DNA from: Psoroptes ovis
Lineage: Eukaryota; Arthropoda; Arachnida; Sarcoptiformes; Psoroptidae
Reading direction: 5' to 3'
Assembly (NCBI GenBank): GCA_002943765.1
Contig: PQWQ01000001.1
Span: 3,507,501-3,571,500 of the forward strand
DNA: 64,000 bases
A model generated the notes under the pieces. The model made no database searches and was not told the origin of the DNA. It saw only the letters and a list, made by a program, of their open reading frames with translations. The translations under genes were made by a program, and so were the position numbers. Below, piece after piece: positions 13,491 through 27,418 of this stretch; positions within the stretch are counted from its first letter, which is position 1, and the number at the start of each line of letters is the position of its first letter.

Positions 13491-15848
13491 TTATAATGAT
13501 AGAATTTATCGAATATAAAAATCTAAATTATTAGAAAAAAGACTTGCAACGAAATAAAATTCTGAAAAAAAATTTCAATTATCATTCATCGATTTGCAAT
13601 TCAACCAACAAATATTCAACAATTTTATTCAATATTTTAATTGAAAACTTTTAATTATTATTTTAATTTAAATTATTCATGTTATTATTGATTTGATTTT
13701 ATGATTTTTAAAATAAATACAACAATGAATGGTTAGTAAATAATGATCCACAATTATTCACTGATCATTCTTAATTATTTTCTTTCTTTTTTCTCTCTTA
13801 ATTATACCTGATAGTTTCCATCGATTTCATCAATTTGTTTCACTACAAATCCTTCTGCCAACGAATTTCCAATCGTTTGTGTTTTCTTTGTGTGCGTATG
13901 TGTGTGTGTGTGTGTGCATTTTAATTTCAAAATAAAAACACAAGTATCGATCAATTTAATACTCATCATTCATTATGACTCATGAAACACATCATTTTAC
14001 AAGCATCAGCATTCATCATGACTCTTGAAATCTTGATTATCTAGCAAATTTGGCTGCAAATTCACATGTATCGCATCAATCATATATAAGATTATATGGA
14101 AATTATATTTTTTCTTAATTTAATAATTTGTAGTTTATCGCTTTTAAATTTTCAAAAAAAATGATTTACAATAAAAACACATTAACATTAATCATTTCAC
14201 ACATTTTTATTTTTTTCATTTAAAATTCTATGTCATTTAATTCAATTGTAAATTTACTTCATTCAAAGTCATTATGACCAAAAAAAAAAACATCAAAAAA
14301 TCATAAGACAATCAATGGTTTTTTCAAGCATATTAACCTATTGTGTGTGATTGTGTTTATCAATTTTTGAAAATCACTTGAAATTTCATAATTTTTAAAA
14401 AATCAATTAGATTCAGAAGATAATTCAAAATGATTTATCGAACAAACAAAATTTAAAAATTATCATTATCTATCAATAACTATCTTTAACATTCAGAATA
14501 ATCATTAATCAAATAAAAAAAAGGAATCAAATATTCAGATGACCAGATATATGAATAATTATAGACCATCAAATTGTGTTCGGAATTGTTTAATATTTTT
14601 ATATCATTTTCAATAATAATTTATTGAATGCAAAATCAAAAAAAAAATTGAAGTAGATTTTAAACTAGTGTGTGTGTGTGTTTGTCTTCGTGTGTTTATG
14701 TATGCTGATTTATATATTTTTTTCAAATGAAACATTCATCAAATGATGGATGATATTCAGCAAATCAGAAAACATTTTAAACAAATTCAAATTCTCTAGT
14801 CATATTATATTTGAGAATGAGAATAGAGATCTCAGAAACTTCATAAGAAGTTTCTGTTGGATGAATTTCAAATTTTATTTTTGAATTTTTCTCGGTCCAT
14901 TCATTTCAATGCACCAACAAGATTATGTTTCATGATTTTTTTTTCTGTACCTATTCATAAAATAAAATCAAATAAATTGAATGAACAAAGCTAAATCAAA
15001 CCAAAATTAATTATCTGAAACAAAAACAAAATAAAAAAACGAATAAAACCCTTACGAAATTGAAAAAACTTGACGCCTTTATTCACTTTAACCAAACACT
15101 TTGAAACAAAATGATAAATTTAAATCACATGACAGCACATTGTCATCCTTTTTTCATCATCGTCAACAGCAACCCATACACTCATTTGACAATTAATCAA
15201 TTAGACATCCACATGATCTATGATTACTTTGAATTTTTCAATTGAACTTTGATTTCAAATACACAGAAATACACATGTATTTTCATAATCCATTTTCGTT
15301 TGTTTCATTGTGTTATTTCAACGAAAAAAAAATTATTTGCGTTTCCTTCTATCTTTTTGCTTGTTTATGTCTGCTTGGATCAACAGCAACAATTATCATC
15401 AACAAATAATCATTTGAAAAACAAAACAAAAATTATCAACAATTCATTTGAATGAAATAATAAATTAAATTGTGATTTTTGTGGTAATTTAAAATTCTAT
15501 TATTTTTCAATTATGTTTTAATCTTGTTTTTTTCTTCAATTATCAAAGTTTGTTTTTCAATTTTAAAATTTTTGCAAAACATACACACGATAAGAATCAT
15601 TCAAAATACATTTTAATCAATTGCTTGAATTTCGATAATAACAAATAATAAAAATAATTATATTTTAATGTTTAATCAATTAAATAAAAAAATTTTCCAA
15701 TTATTGTGAAACATTTATTTTCAGATTACACATCTAATCAAAACATATTTACACAAATAAATGAATAAACAATTGATTGATTGATTTGATTCATAAAAAA
15801 TGATAAATCAAAGATGAATGAATTTTTAAATATTCCATTTTTTTCGTT
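13491..15848. other. Convergent intergenic region between endophilin and Beclin-1
   Basis: These 2.36 kb lie between two convergent stop codons. Several AATAAA hexamers follow the endophilin stop (for example GAAATAAAAT near 13550). On the minus strand TTTATT at 15714-15719 is a candidate Beclin polyadenylation signal. A (TG)n tract occupies 13899-13916. I see no coding exon. Confidence 0.55.
15714..15719 (-). terminator. Candidate polyadenylation signal of Beclin-1
   Basis: The minus strand reads AATAAA about 130 bp after the Beclin-1 stop at 15849-15851. The position fits a short 3' UTR; the hexamer alone is weak evidence in AT-rich DNA. Confidence 0.35.
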
Positions 15849-17466
15849 TTAATTATCATGTTTTGTTGTTACCCATGCCAATGACCATTTCAGATTGGTC
15901 AACATGAATTTCAATGCTTTTGTCCAATTTTCTTCAGTGTTGATGGATATTCTGGAATAAAATTTCATTTTAAAATTTGAATGAATTGAATTTTAATGGA
16001 AACAAATGACATACTTGATTGAATAGCGTACATTGTTGGTTTTTTCATATATTTCACCTTTTGAATGGATCCTATCAAAAATTTGGATTAAAATTAAAAT
16101 TAATTCACATTTAAAATAATTCATACTCATATGGTAATTTGAAATTCCGATCTTGTTGTCTTATTTCATCGTAAAATTGTTGTAAACAATCAAGATATGC
16201 AACCATTGCTTGATCAAATTTTTGATGGAAATAATATTTCAAACCACCGGCCGTGTATAATGGCAATGGTTGTTTAGATTTATCATCTAATGTTTCAATA
16301 AATGAGAAATTTCCATACGGTATGATTTTAAAACGATGAAAATTGAATTCAATTTTTCTAGCCAACGAAACCAATAATAATGCACATTGTCCCCAAGCAG
16401 CATTAATTTCTTGCCAGTCAACTTGAAATTCTGGTGTACGTCCTAATCGGAAACCATTAATAGTACCAAATGGTCCAGTATGCCATATACAGAATGTTAA
16501 ATTGAAAACATTTGTACGTTTTAGTCTAGCGAAATATTCTTTAGCATCACGAATTTTATTTTCAATGGCACGATGTTCTTCTTCACATTGAAAATATTGA
16601 AATTTAAGTGTGTTGTATTCTTGAAAAAATTTTTCAGTCGCTATTTCAGATTGTTTCAATTCGTTTCTAGAATGTTTCAATTTTTTATCCAATATCTTCT
16701 GTTCTGTATTCAATTCTTTTAGTTCTTTGATTAAACTAGATTGTGTTTTGGTCAATTCCTCTAATTTTGCTTGTAAATTTTTTACATCATCATTGGTTGC
16801 TGATGATGTATCATTTTCCTGTATTTTTTTCTTAAATTCACTGAATTCATTACATTCTTGCTCTAAAATCGTTAATTGTTTATCCATCTGTTCGATAATG
16901 AAATCAGCACATTCTTCACACAATGGATGATCAATATCAGACTGATCTGATAATATGTCGAATAGCTGAATTTGCAATTTGAGATCTTTATTACTTTTGC
17001 TATGAGTGTTCGATGATTGATCAAAACCGGATAATAATGTAGATGTCAACAATGTTGATGGCAATGTTGTACTATTTACATTTGTAGTGTCAGAATTTAT
17101 GAAACTATAATCACAATCATTTAATTTTTTATTACGAAATGAATGTATTGTTTTATAAATAACATTTGATGAATCTGATTTATTTTTTTCATTATCACAA
17201 GCATCATTATTATTTTCATTGGAACCGGTAAAGTAATTATGATCATTAACAACGCCAACATTATCATTATCATCACTGATTGCTGCTATTTTATCATCAG
17301 ATTGAATGGTTGTTTCATGATTACGAGATAATAAATCTTGAAATGTTTCTTTGGTTAAATTATTCAATGTTCGATGAAGACGTAATGGCTGACAACATCT
17401 TTGACAGCTGAAATTTACATCAATTGATAAGGGTTCTTGTACGATATGATTATCTTTATTATCCAT
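15849..17466 (-). CDS. BECN1: Beclin-1 / Atg6, autophagy PI3K-complex subunit
   Basis: Three minus-strand exons, 17466-16127, 16071-16015 and 15951-15849, join with phase 2 introns of 55 and 63 bp into 499 residues (human 450). Residues 17-30 hold the N-terminal CxxC pair (Cys21, Cys24 in NFSCQRCCQPLRL). Residues 162-190 carry the BH3-region remnant and the diagnostic DIDHPLCEECADF. A coiled coil runs from about 190 to 310. The evolutionarily conserved domain fills about 285-499, with TINGFRLGRTP, WGQCALLL, PLYTAGGL and the ending NLKWSLAWVTTK. The C-terminal 54 residues come only from the two small exons. Beclin-1 scaffolds Vps34-Vps15 with Atg14 or UVRAG in autophagy and endosome maturation. 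The extra length is an Asn/Asp/Ser-rich stretch at about 58-160. The BH3-like motif lacks the usual Gly-Asp. Confidence 0.95.
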
Positions 17467-17857
17467 TTTTGCTTCAAATTACAATTAAAATCTAAAAAAA
17501 AATCTCCGTCGTCAATGGTAAAAAAAAATGTAAACAAACGATAATGGCGTCACCTATTGTCCATCTATTGATTTTGAATTTCAAAAATTCAAAAAAATAG
17601 CTAATTAATAGATTGCAACAATAAACAAGGTATAAAATCTCTTCTTAGAGATTTTCGTCAATGCTTCTACTTCATGCTCAGCTGATCGCAGCTGTTCCTA
17701 ATTTTCCTGAGTGGATCAACAGAATTGAAATTTGAACACGTTTTTTAACGTGAGAATCATTAATTTTTGTGATATTTTCTTGCATTTTTTCTTCATAAAT
17801 TTTTGTTTTTAGTGTTTATCTAATTTTATTCAGTTTCATAATCATCATCATTGAAAA
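17467..17857. promoter_or_regulatory. Short head-to-head promoter region between Beclin-1 and ZC3H15
   Basis: The two start codons point away from each other across 391 bp, so both 5' UTRs and core promoters must fit here unless remote non-coding exons exist. The middle (about 17640-17740) is less AT-rich than its surroundings and contains TCAGCTGATCGCAGCTG, with two CAGCTG E-box-like cores close together. No TATA box stands out. Confidence 0.5.
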
Positions 17858-19362
17858 ATGCCACCAAAAAAGAAACAAGAAACTAGTAAAAAAGCTGACC
17901 AAAAGAAAAAAGAAAAAATTATTGAAGTTTGTATTTTCAAATTAATATTTCATCCAATTTTTAACATTTTATATTTTGTATCGTAACAAATTCTACGATT
18001 TAGGATAAAACGTTTGGTTTAAAAAATAAAAAAGGTGCTAAAACACAAAAATACATTCAACAAGTTCAACATCAAGTTAAATATGGAAATCAACCTAAAA
18101 GAGTATGAAATTTTTATTTATTTATCTTTGATCGATTTAAATTTGTTTTCATCTTTTTTTCTTGTGATCATTAGCAACTAGAACAACAAACAGTATCGAA
18201 AAAAGATGAAAAGAAAAAAGAATTAGAAGAATTGAATCAAATATTTCGTCCGGTTGCAACGCAAAAAATTGATAAAGGTGTCGATCCTAAATCGGTTTTG
18301 TGTGCCTTTTTTAAATCTGGGCAATGTTCAAAAGGTGATAAATGTAAATTTTCGCATGATTTGACTGTCGAACGTAAAAGTGAGAAGAAAAGTTTATATT
18401 GCGATACAAGAAATGAAGATGATAACATGGAAAATTGGGATGATGATAAATTGAAAGAAGTTGTTGAGAAAAAACATGGTGAACGTGAAAAGAAATTACC
18501 AACTACTGACATCATTTGCAAATATTTTCTTGAAGGTTAGTTGTAATTTATTTCCTTTAAAAATATTTTGATAATGATTTTTTTTCTATTAAATCAAATA
18601 GCAATCGAAACAAATAAATATGGTTGGTTTTGGACATGTCCAAATGGTGGCGATAATTGCCATTATCGTCATGCATTACCACCTGGTTTTGTTTTGAAAA
18701 AAGATAAGAAAAAAGAAAAGAAAGAAGATATTACAATTGAAGAATTAGTTGAAATTGAACGTAGTAAATTAGGTTACAATTTAACGAAAATAACATTAGA
18801 AAGTTTTAATGAATGGAAAAAGAAGAAAAGGAAAGAAAAACAAGAAAAAGATCGTAGCGAAACCGATAGAAAAAAAGCCGAATTCAAAGCTGGTAAAAAC
18901 ATTGGACTTAGTGGTCGTGAAATGTTTACATTTAATCCTGATTTGGCTGTTGACAATGATATGGATGAAGGTGAAGCAGCTATGGATATTGTACGTGAAC
19001 AAGATGAAAATGATGATGATAATAATGTGAAAGAGATTGATATTGATGAAATAGAATTATTGGCAAAAGAATCGGATAATTCTGGTACTCAATGTACTGA
19101 TATGAAAAGAAACTTTTCATCCAATAATCATGATAAAGATGGCGATAATAATTATTATAATAATAACAAAAATAATAAAGAAACTGAAAAACAACAAAGG
19201 ATAGCAAAAGGAAATGATGATAATAATGATAGCGACAATGATAATAATAATACTGATGATGACATAATCAATGAACCGATCGATGAATCATTATTTGCCG
19301 AAGAAGCTGAACTTTTTGATGAGCTAGAAAATGAATTAGGATCTGTCAAAATTGAAAATTAA
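17858..19362 (+). CDS. ZC3H15: ZC3H15 / DFRP1, CCCH zinc-finger partner of the DRG1 GTPase
   Basis: Four exons, 17858-17926, 18004-18102, 18175-18535 and 18602-19362, with introns of 77, 72 and 66 bp, give 429 residues (human 426). The start MPPKKKQETSKKADQKKKEK and the DKTFGLKNKKGAKTQK block are family hallmarks. Two CCCH fingers follow: Cys99, Cys107, Cys113, His117 and Cys171, Cys189, Cys196, His200, the second inside KYGWFWTCPNGGDNCHYRH. The DRG-interacting region includes LPPGFVLKKDKKKEKKED and KITLESFNEWKKKKR. The acidic C-terminus ends with FDELENELGSV. The family binds and stabilises the GTPase DRG1 and is linked to ribosome function. The first methionine is unambiguous. The odd feature is an Asn/Asp-rich tract at about residues 340-395, typical of this genome's insertions. 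Confidence 0.96.
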
Positions 19363-20910
19363 ATTCATGTATGATGAATTCGATGAACTCATGACAAATT
19401 CATTTCTCATATAATTTACAATCTTGAAATTCATAATGATAATGAAACGATTTTGTTTGCAATGTCTCTAAAATCATATGAATTTTTCATTACAAATTAT
19501 ATGGTTAAAATGGAAGAAAATAAATTCGAAATGAAATAAATCACATTTGAAACATTGTGTTTCAAATCCATTTTTATATTTGAACTTTTTTCCTCAATTT
19601 TATTATTCAAATGAATATTAATAATAATAATAATAATAAAAGATGCTATTATTAATGGAAATGCATAGACATGATAATTTTATGAATAATTTTGTAACAT
19701 TCAATTAAAATAAATCTTTTTTATTTCTTGTAACAATTTTTCATGTCATCATCATTAAATGAAGATAATGATGATGATCATCATCATCATAATTATTGTC
19801 ATAGTGTAAAATAATCGTTATGATTCATACGAAAAAAAAAAGAAAAATTTGACTTTGTTTCATCGGTTTTAATTCATTTATTTTCATATTTTTTCTGGTA
19901 AAATGAGCAAGAATTATTTTCACGTGTTTTTTTAATGATAAATTTTATCATACCAACAACTAAAAGACAAATTATGGCAATGATGCATCATTTTATGTAG
20001 CTTAATGATTACAATGAAAAATATTGTCTACGGCTGAATAAAAAGTTTTTTTTTAGCTTCGCCAGATATTCACAATTTTAATTTGATTTCAAAGTAAATC
20101 ATCATATGAAAATTATGACAGATGGATCCATGGAAATTTTTAATGATAACAACAAATTTTTTGATTATTTCTTCGTAATAATACTTTTTATTATCATCAT
20201 GAAAAAAAATTTTGAATTAAATCATATTATTATTCAATCAAGTTGGACATTTTACACCCTTTTTTTGTTACAAACCGAAATAATTTTCTTAAGGGTGCAA
20301 TACTCGAAGCAATGACAAAAGTTTCGGTTGAATAAATGTCATATGATTCGTGCATAAACCAGGCAATGTAGATAATTATTATTATATTGTGAATAAGGCA
20401 CAAATGACAATCAAAGAAAAATGCAATCAAATCTTATTATTAGCGAAAGAATTAATGAAAATTATAATGAAAATCTAATAATCAAATTTATTAATATAAT
20501 TATCGTTAGAATAATTTCTATATATGATCATCATCATTGTCATCATGGTGCAGTCATTAATTAGGTAAATTAGTTTTGAAAAAAAATATTTACATTCGCA
20601 TATTCAGATAAAAATATGCATGAATTTCGATATGTTCGGGTTGCCATGAATGATGATAATGAAGAAGAATAAGAAGACGAAGGTGTTTGCCTGTTTTCCG
20701 AAGAATGTTTTTGTGGTCAGAAAAAATTGTAACATTTTCATAATTTCTATATTTTTTGATATCAATTAATCGACCTCGAATTTATTATTATTATTATTAT
20801 TTTTGTTTTTATTTGATATGATTACAATTAATGTGCAAAAGATACACGCAAAAAATGACTTGTATTTTAATGATAAACACCTGAAATAAATTAAATAATG
20901 ATAATAATTA

Positions 20911-20938
20911 TGATGATGATGATGATGATGATGATGAT
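20911..20938. repeat. (TGA)n microsatellite
   Basis: Nine consecutive TGA/ATG trinucleotides. On the minus strand it would encode a His run, but no gene surrounds it. Confidence 0.85.
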
Positions 20939-23024
20939 CATGTTTCACATTTGCGACTGATTAGAATAAATTTATTTTGTTGTGAAAAAAATTATAATTT
21001 GTATCAAATAAAATGAAATATTGTCACGAATATTTTTTTTCAAAGTTTTATTTATCTTATTATTATATGAAGTGTGCATGATAATTTTCATTTGAATTAA
21101 CAGAAAAAATTACAAATAAATAATAATAGCAACTACAACCATGAATAAAGATAATTTTTCGAAAAATAGTCTTTCACACAAAAAATAATGATGATAATAA
21201 TAAAAATTAAGGTCGATTTTGAAAAGTGTATCAATTGTAAAAATGGCATATGTAAAAAAGAATGATATGTCGCAAAGAGTTGCTCAAGAAGTAAAAATTA
21301 TCAAAATAATATGAATAACAATAAAATTTTGTTTGATAAAAAAAATTTGTTCAAATTTTTATAATAATATTCATATAAAACAATGACAATATAATCGATA
21401 ATTGTTGCTGCTGTTGTTATTATTAGAAACAGAATTTTGATATGAAAAAACAAAGAAGATGATTTTTTTCAAAAATTTTTACAGTATATCATGGCATATA
21501 TTTCACTGAGTAAATAAATGAAATAAAACGTGATAATGATTTTTAATTCATTTCAAAATTTATTGTTATTACATTAAACGCTTGAACATTAAACGTGATA
21601 ATGATTCAATGATAATAATAATAATAATAATAGCAATTGAACAATGGTCAGATATAACTTTTAATGGCAACAATATAAATGTTGAATAAACAAACGGAAA
21701 ATCAAAAAGATAAAGTCCTCGAATTATTTAATTTTGAATTAATCCACTCTTCTTCCATTGAATTATTACTAAACTCGAAAGAAAAATGTAACAAGATATT
21801 TTACTGAAGAGAAGAATTAAATTAATGAAATGATGAAACTTAAGCAAAAAATAAAAAAAAATTAAAGAATCAAATTTCAATGGCAATCATTATAATTATT
21901 ATTATCATCATGATTTAACCCTATTTAAACACATGAACATAATCAAATAATCATTATCATTATTAATTTTAACAAAACGAAACAAAACAAAAACAAAAAA
22001 CAATCAAAGGTGTTGATCATCATGAAAAGATGGTCAAAATAATGACCATTATAAAATAATACTAATAATAGTACCATCTTAATGTTCAATTATGCTATAG
22101 CCTTATATAAATATGGCAAAAAAATTATCACCATTATTGCCGCTATTTATTACAGAGATTTCAATTGTTTATTGTCGCTTTTTTTATTTAATTTTTAAAA
22201 AATTTCAAAGAAAATTATATAATTTTGAAGAAACCAATTTCAAAGTACTAATAATAAACAATCAGAACAAGTAAAATTATCAAACATCACGATGATCACG
22301 ATTAGATCCGAAATACAAATACAAATAAATATTTTCAATGAAAAAAATGGCCTTTAAATGTTTTTTGTATTTGTTTGTTTATTAGTTCATCGTTAAATAC
22401 CATTTAAACATCATTCAAAAATAATGATGATACGCATATCACTAATAATAATGACAACAATAATAATACTGATATTTGGAAAAAAAACTTCATTCAAAAT
22501 CACATTTAATTTCAGCGAGTAAAAGTTCATATATCCATTTGTATCTATGACTGTGTACATTTTGAAAAAATTTTCGGACAAAAATACTATAGTAAATTCA
22601 AGCCATATTCCCTACAAAATAGATGAACATTAATTTAACACATTTTCGAAATAACCAAGTGAAAATTAAATTGAAATTCAAACACACAGAAGCACACGCA
22701 AATCAGTGAAATTGTTAAATCTGAAAACGGATGTTACCAGTAAGAAAAATTGTCACTACAGTTAGCTATTAATGTGTGTATGTGTGCTAAAATGTGGACA
22801 GAATAAATTTCAAAAATACATTTGATTGAAATTTTCTATGATCATCATCATCATCATTATCATTTGATTAAATTCGATTTTATTTGATTTCCAATTACAT
22901 TGCATTCGATTTCGATTTAATTTAGTTCAATTCTATTCATTGATTCATTTATTATTATTATTATTATTATCATCATTTTACGATTTGGAAAATATTAGAA
23001 AAAACTAAAATTACAGTGTTAGGT

Positions 23025-23074
23025 CACCAAGTATTGAAATACCCAATATAAAACACCAGATGAAATACTTGGTG
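23025..23074. other. Inverted repeat able to form a hairpin
   Basis: CACCAAGTATT at 23025-23035 is the exact reverse complement of AATACTTGGTG at 23064-23074, with a 28-nt loop. It lies in non-coding DNA. No known RNA family was recognised. Confidence 0.5.
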
Positions 23075-25793
23075 AATTGTTCGTTTGTTAGTTACCATAA
23101 CAATAACGCTAATAATAATGATAATAATCAACATTAATCAATTGGAATAAATAAATAAATTCAAACCTAAATTTAAACCCCAGAAATAATGATAATGATA
23201 ACATTGAATTGTAAATTGTAAATTAATACAACAACAACAATAAAAACACAGAGATAATAATAATAAAATGAAATGAAATCAAATTTGAAATTGAATTTTT
23301 TGCGAAATTTTTCAAAGTTAACTATGAATAAATAACTATAAATGAAATTGAGATAATAAATAAATAAATTAACCGAATGAATGAACTTCAAAAAATCAAT
23401 CAAGTAAATTGTTCACACATTATCATTATCATTATTCTATTTCTTCATTGATTATTCAATGTTATTACACAATTATTTATTTATTTAATATTACTCAATA
23501 AATAGAATCAAACAGAATCTGAGAAAAATCAAGTCAATTAATTCCGAAACGATATCGTTTTGGTTGAAAAGTTATAAATAGTTGTGATGATGACAATGAC
23601 ATCAATAACAACAGCAGCATCAGCAGCAGCAAGCATCGATGGCCACAACAACAATAAAAAAGCGTTTCTAAATTTTGAAATCATACAAGAACCGAGAATT
23701 CAGAAATTCATTGTAAGATAAATAGACATTGGTTAATGTTAGTATGAATGAAATTCTTGATTGTTGTTCTCCGCCATCCATTCAAATGTGGTTGCTAGAT
23801 GACCATGTTCAACGAAAAAAATTTAAAATCTGAACCAAATTCAGTCGCTCAGCATATAAATTATGATATTAATATTAATATTTGACAACAACAACAACAG
23901 CCAAAAAGTTGGCCAAATCTCTTTACCATTAAAAAAAGATGGTAAATAAATAAATTTATATATTAATAAATTATCAAAATACCAAGGGAATCATTGTTGA
24001 GTAGGGATATTGTTGTACCAACAAAAATAAAAATTAAATCAATTCAAACCGAATAGCTTCGAGGTAAATTTTATATTTTATTTATTTTTTCACCACGATT
24101 TATGCCATGAATAATTCCGTGAATTTTTTGACAAATTTTTACGCTTTTCGAATCATTTTTGAATCTTCATATTCATTCAATGAATGAATGTAAAAATTTT
24201 CGGCCAAAATTTATCAAAATTAATGATAAAAACATAATGTTCTTATGAAGAATTCATATTCATATCAGAGAATTAATAAATTATTTAGATCATTTTCAAA
24301 AAGAAAGACAACTCTGATTATTCACAGTTAATTTAATCCTTTCATTTTTTTTCAGTTGAACGAAAAATGAATATTTTAATTCTGCAATTCAAATGAATCG
24401 AATTAATAATTCTGCTTATGGCATTGCCGTTGTCAATCGGCTGATCAACATCAGCGCATCGATGCTTATTCTCTCAATTTTTATTTTTGTTTTATATTTG
24501 AATGTTTTAAATTTAGTTCTGACAATCGGATTTTGTTTTTCATACAAAATTCGTCGCAAATTCGTCATTTGAATGAATATACCGATTCTTTCATGGTCAT
24601 CGTTTGGGATTCGTTTGATTCGTCGTCACCAATGCCGAATCCGAATATGGTTCATGCATTTATCATCATCTTCATCATTTTTCGTCGATGAATTAATGAT
24701 GCTATCTACTAGCATCCAAATGCTGGCAAAATTATTATTAAATTCAAAAATAATAAATTCATAACGACTGAATGCAATCGATTTGAAGCGTTTTGGTCCA
24801 CAAAATCGAGAACAATAAAGAGAAATGAATTTTGAATGAAATCTAAAAATTTCGCTTTCAAATTATCGCATTGATTTCGTCTGTGTAAATTATTTTCATT
24901 TCATCTGCCAGAAATTTCAATTTCTTTTTTACTTCAAAAATAAATCAATTCATAGAAAAACAATGGTTAATTGAAAAATTTTGGGTGAAAATCTTGTTGG
25001 ATTATGAATATAAATGAATTTTGAATGCATCATAATGTGTGAATATATTTTAGGTATTCATTTCTATTCATATTTTATCCATTTTATTCGATGAAAACAA
25101 AAAACAATTGAATTAAATAATACAAAAATTTCATATTCACATATGAAAATGAAAATGATTATTATTTTACCATTGTTGCTGTTGATGATGATGATGATGA
25201 TTGTGATCACAAAATCTATGTGGCCCAATGATATTTATGGATCATATTGTTTTTCGATGGAAAATTATTTCGGATAAAAAAAATGGTTCGAAGTTTGACA
25301 ATAGTTTCATCATTTATTTTTATATTTAATTTAATATTAAAATTGAATTTAATTTCATTTTATTTCCATTTTTTCAAATATTCAATTATTCGATGAAAAT
25401 AAAGATAAAACTTTCACAAATTTTCATTTTATCTTAGTCTTCTTCATCTTCTCGCGGTACACACAGACACTTTCCACCCGACAAAGATCATTATTTTGTA
25501 AAGCATTTTACTATGAAAAAAATATAATTTGAGTATCTTCAATATACTTACCATCATCATCATCATCATCATCATCAATTCAAGTGAATGAATAAATAAA
25601 CAATATCAAATAATAATAAATGAAAGATAATAAATTGTTAATGATTGTTTTCACACTCGACACACACACACAGGCATACACACTTTAGTCATATGAATAT
25701 GTGACAATTATTCATCATCATCATCATCATTATTTCATCTAACAATGATAATAATAATTGATATGGAGAGATGAAATAAATAAATAAAAATCG

Positions 25794-25812
25794 TTTTTTT
25801 TTTTTTTTTTTT
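25794..25812. repeat. Poly-T run (19 T)
   Basis: Uninterrupted homopolymer in non-coding sequence, flanked on the left by AAATAAATAAATAAA and on the right by TGTG repeats. Confidence 0.8.
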
Positions 25813-27397
25813 GGTGTGTGAATTGTTTAAATCATTGTTGAATGGTTTGAAAATATTTTTTTCGGTTAACAATATATGAAAGTGCTACCGGTTGAATTAA
25901 TACCACCACTTGAGAAATTGGTGTGAAATTTCTGAATTTGTTCTTATTCTCGACCACTTCACCGATATTATTTCAAAGATGAACGAGATATCCTATCTTA
26001 AAGTTTTCACGGCTTAATGATCTGCCTGTTATACCGAATATGACATGTACAAATATTTCTATGCATTTTTAGCCCCGAAAAAATGCAGCAATTTCATAAA
26101 TAATGTTTTCAAAAGTATTCAAACATTGCTCCAATTTTTATTGTAAAGTTATTGAAAAATGAAATTTTTTATTTTTTCTCAAACACTTGTCAAATATCAA
26201 ATCACTTGTGATCAGATCATGAAAAAAAATGAAACGAGACTAACCGAACTTAGTGAACAAATAATTGAACTTATGATGATGATGATGAACCCAATCAATG
26301 AATTACCGGCATCACCATCATTATTATTTAAGAATTATTACAATTATTTCAATGTATACGTCAACGAGAACATCCACACACATTTTTGTGATATGTTCTT
26401 ATTGATTTTTCTCATTATTTTTGAGGATATCATTTTTGTGTTCATTATCATTTGCCATATATTTATTATCTTGAATTTTTGTTCTTCAATCGAAAATTTT
26501 TAACAAATACCATTTTTGTTCATTATTAATTTTGTCAAAAGAAAATTAGTTCAATTATTTTATCATTATCTCTTGACCGACTCGACCTACCATGTTTCAT
26601 TGCGTCTTTTTCTTTTGTGAAAGCATTTTAGCATATTTTTCACATTGGTATATTTACTTAACCACTTTTATTTTTATTCGAGTATTATTATTTTTAATCA
26701 TTTTCAGATATTTATTTATTTATTTCGTTCAAAAGAAAAATCATATCACACGTTTATTTACTTTGTTAATTAATTTTTTATTTATTTGCAAAAGAAATTT
26801 GATTCTGCATTTTGCATAAAACTCCATTTTCATTTGTTTTTAAATTTATTGGATTATGATTATTATTGATCATATTATCATCAAAGGATTAATTTAACAA
26901 ATGGAAATTTTTATTTTTCAAAAGAAAAATAATAATTAAGAATTTCGAAATGAATCGAATGGCGTCACTGTTTCTTACCTAATCCATTTGTACTCGAATA
27001 TATCATAAAATTGCCAAAAATAAAAACCACATTGATTGCTTTGTTGAGAAACACTTTCTTAATGTAATGATAGTCCATTGAAAATTTTGCGATTCTACAC
27101 ATTCCAATCGAATTTTGAATTCCCATTGAATTTTCTTAAGAAAGAAATTAGCGCAAAAATAGAAGAAAATTTACCATTAAATGAAGCGAAACAATCAGTA
27201 ACATCAAGAAACATTTAATACAAAAATATAAGAAACACAAGAATAAATAATTACCTAATCGATTAATTATTCATTTGAAAGAATTTGAATGCACAGAATT
27301 TCATAAAATCATTGATTTAGAAGAGAAATAAAAAATTCAAAATTCAAAAATGATCGATTCATTTCTTTGAATCAATCGATTCTTGACAAGTTTTATG

Positions 27398-27418
27398 TCT
27401 ATCTATCTATCTATCTAT
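27398..27418. repeat. (TCTA)n microsatellite
   Basis: About five TCTA/ATCT tetranucleotide units in non-coding sequence. Confidence 0.8.

Noticed and set aside
26159..26503. 114-codon open frame starting with a fairly normal N-terminal half
   Set aside because: The first 55 residues look mixed, but the rest is a Phe/Ile run and contains a poly-Met ATG repeat; no homology recognised and no splice sites that would remove the tail.
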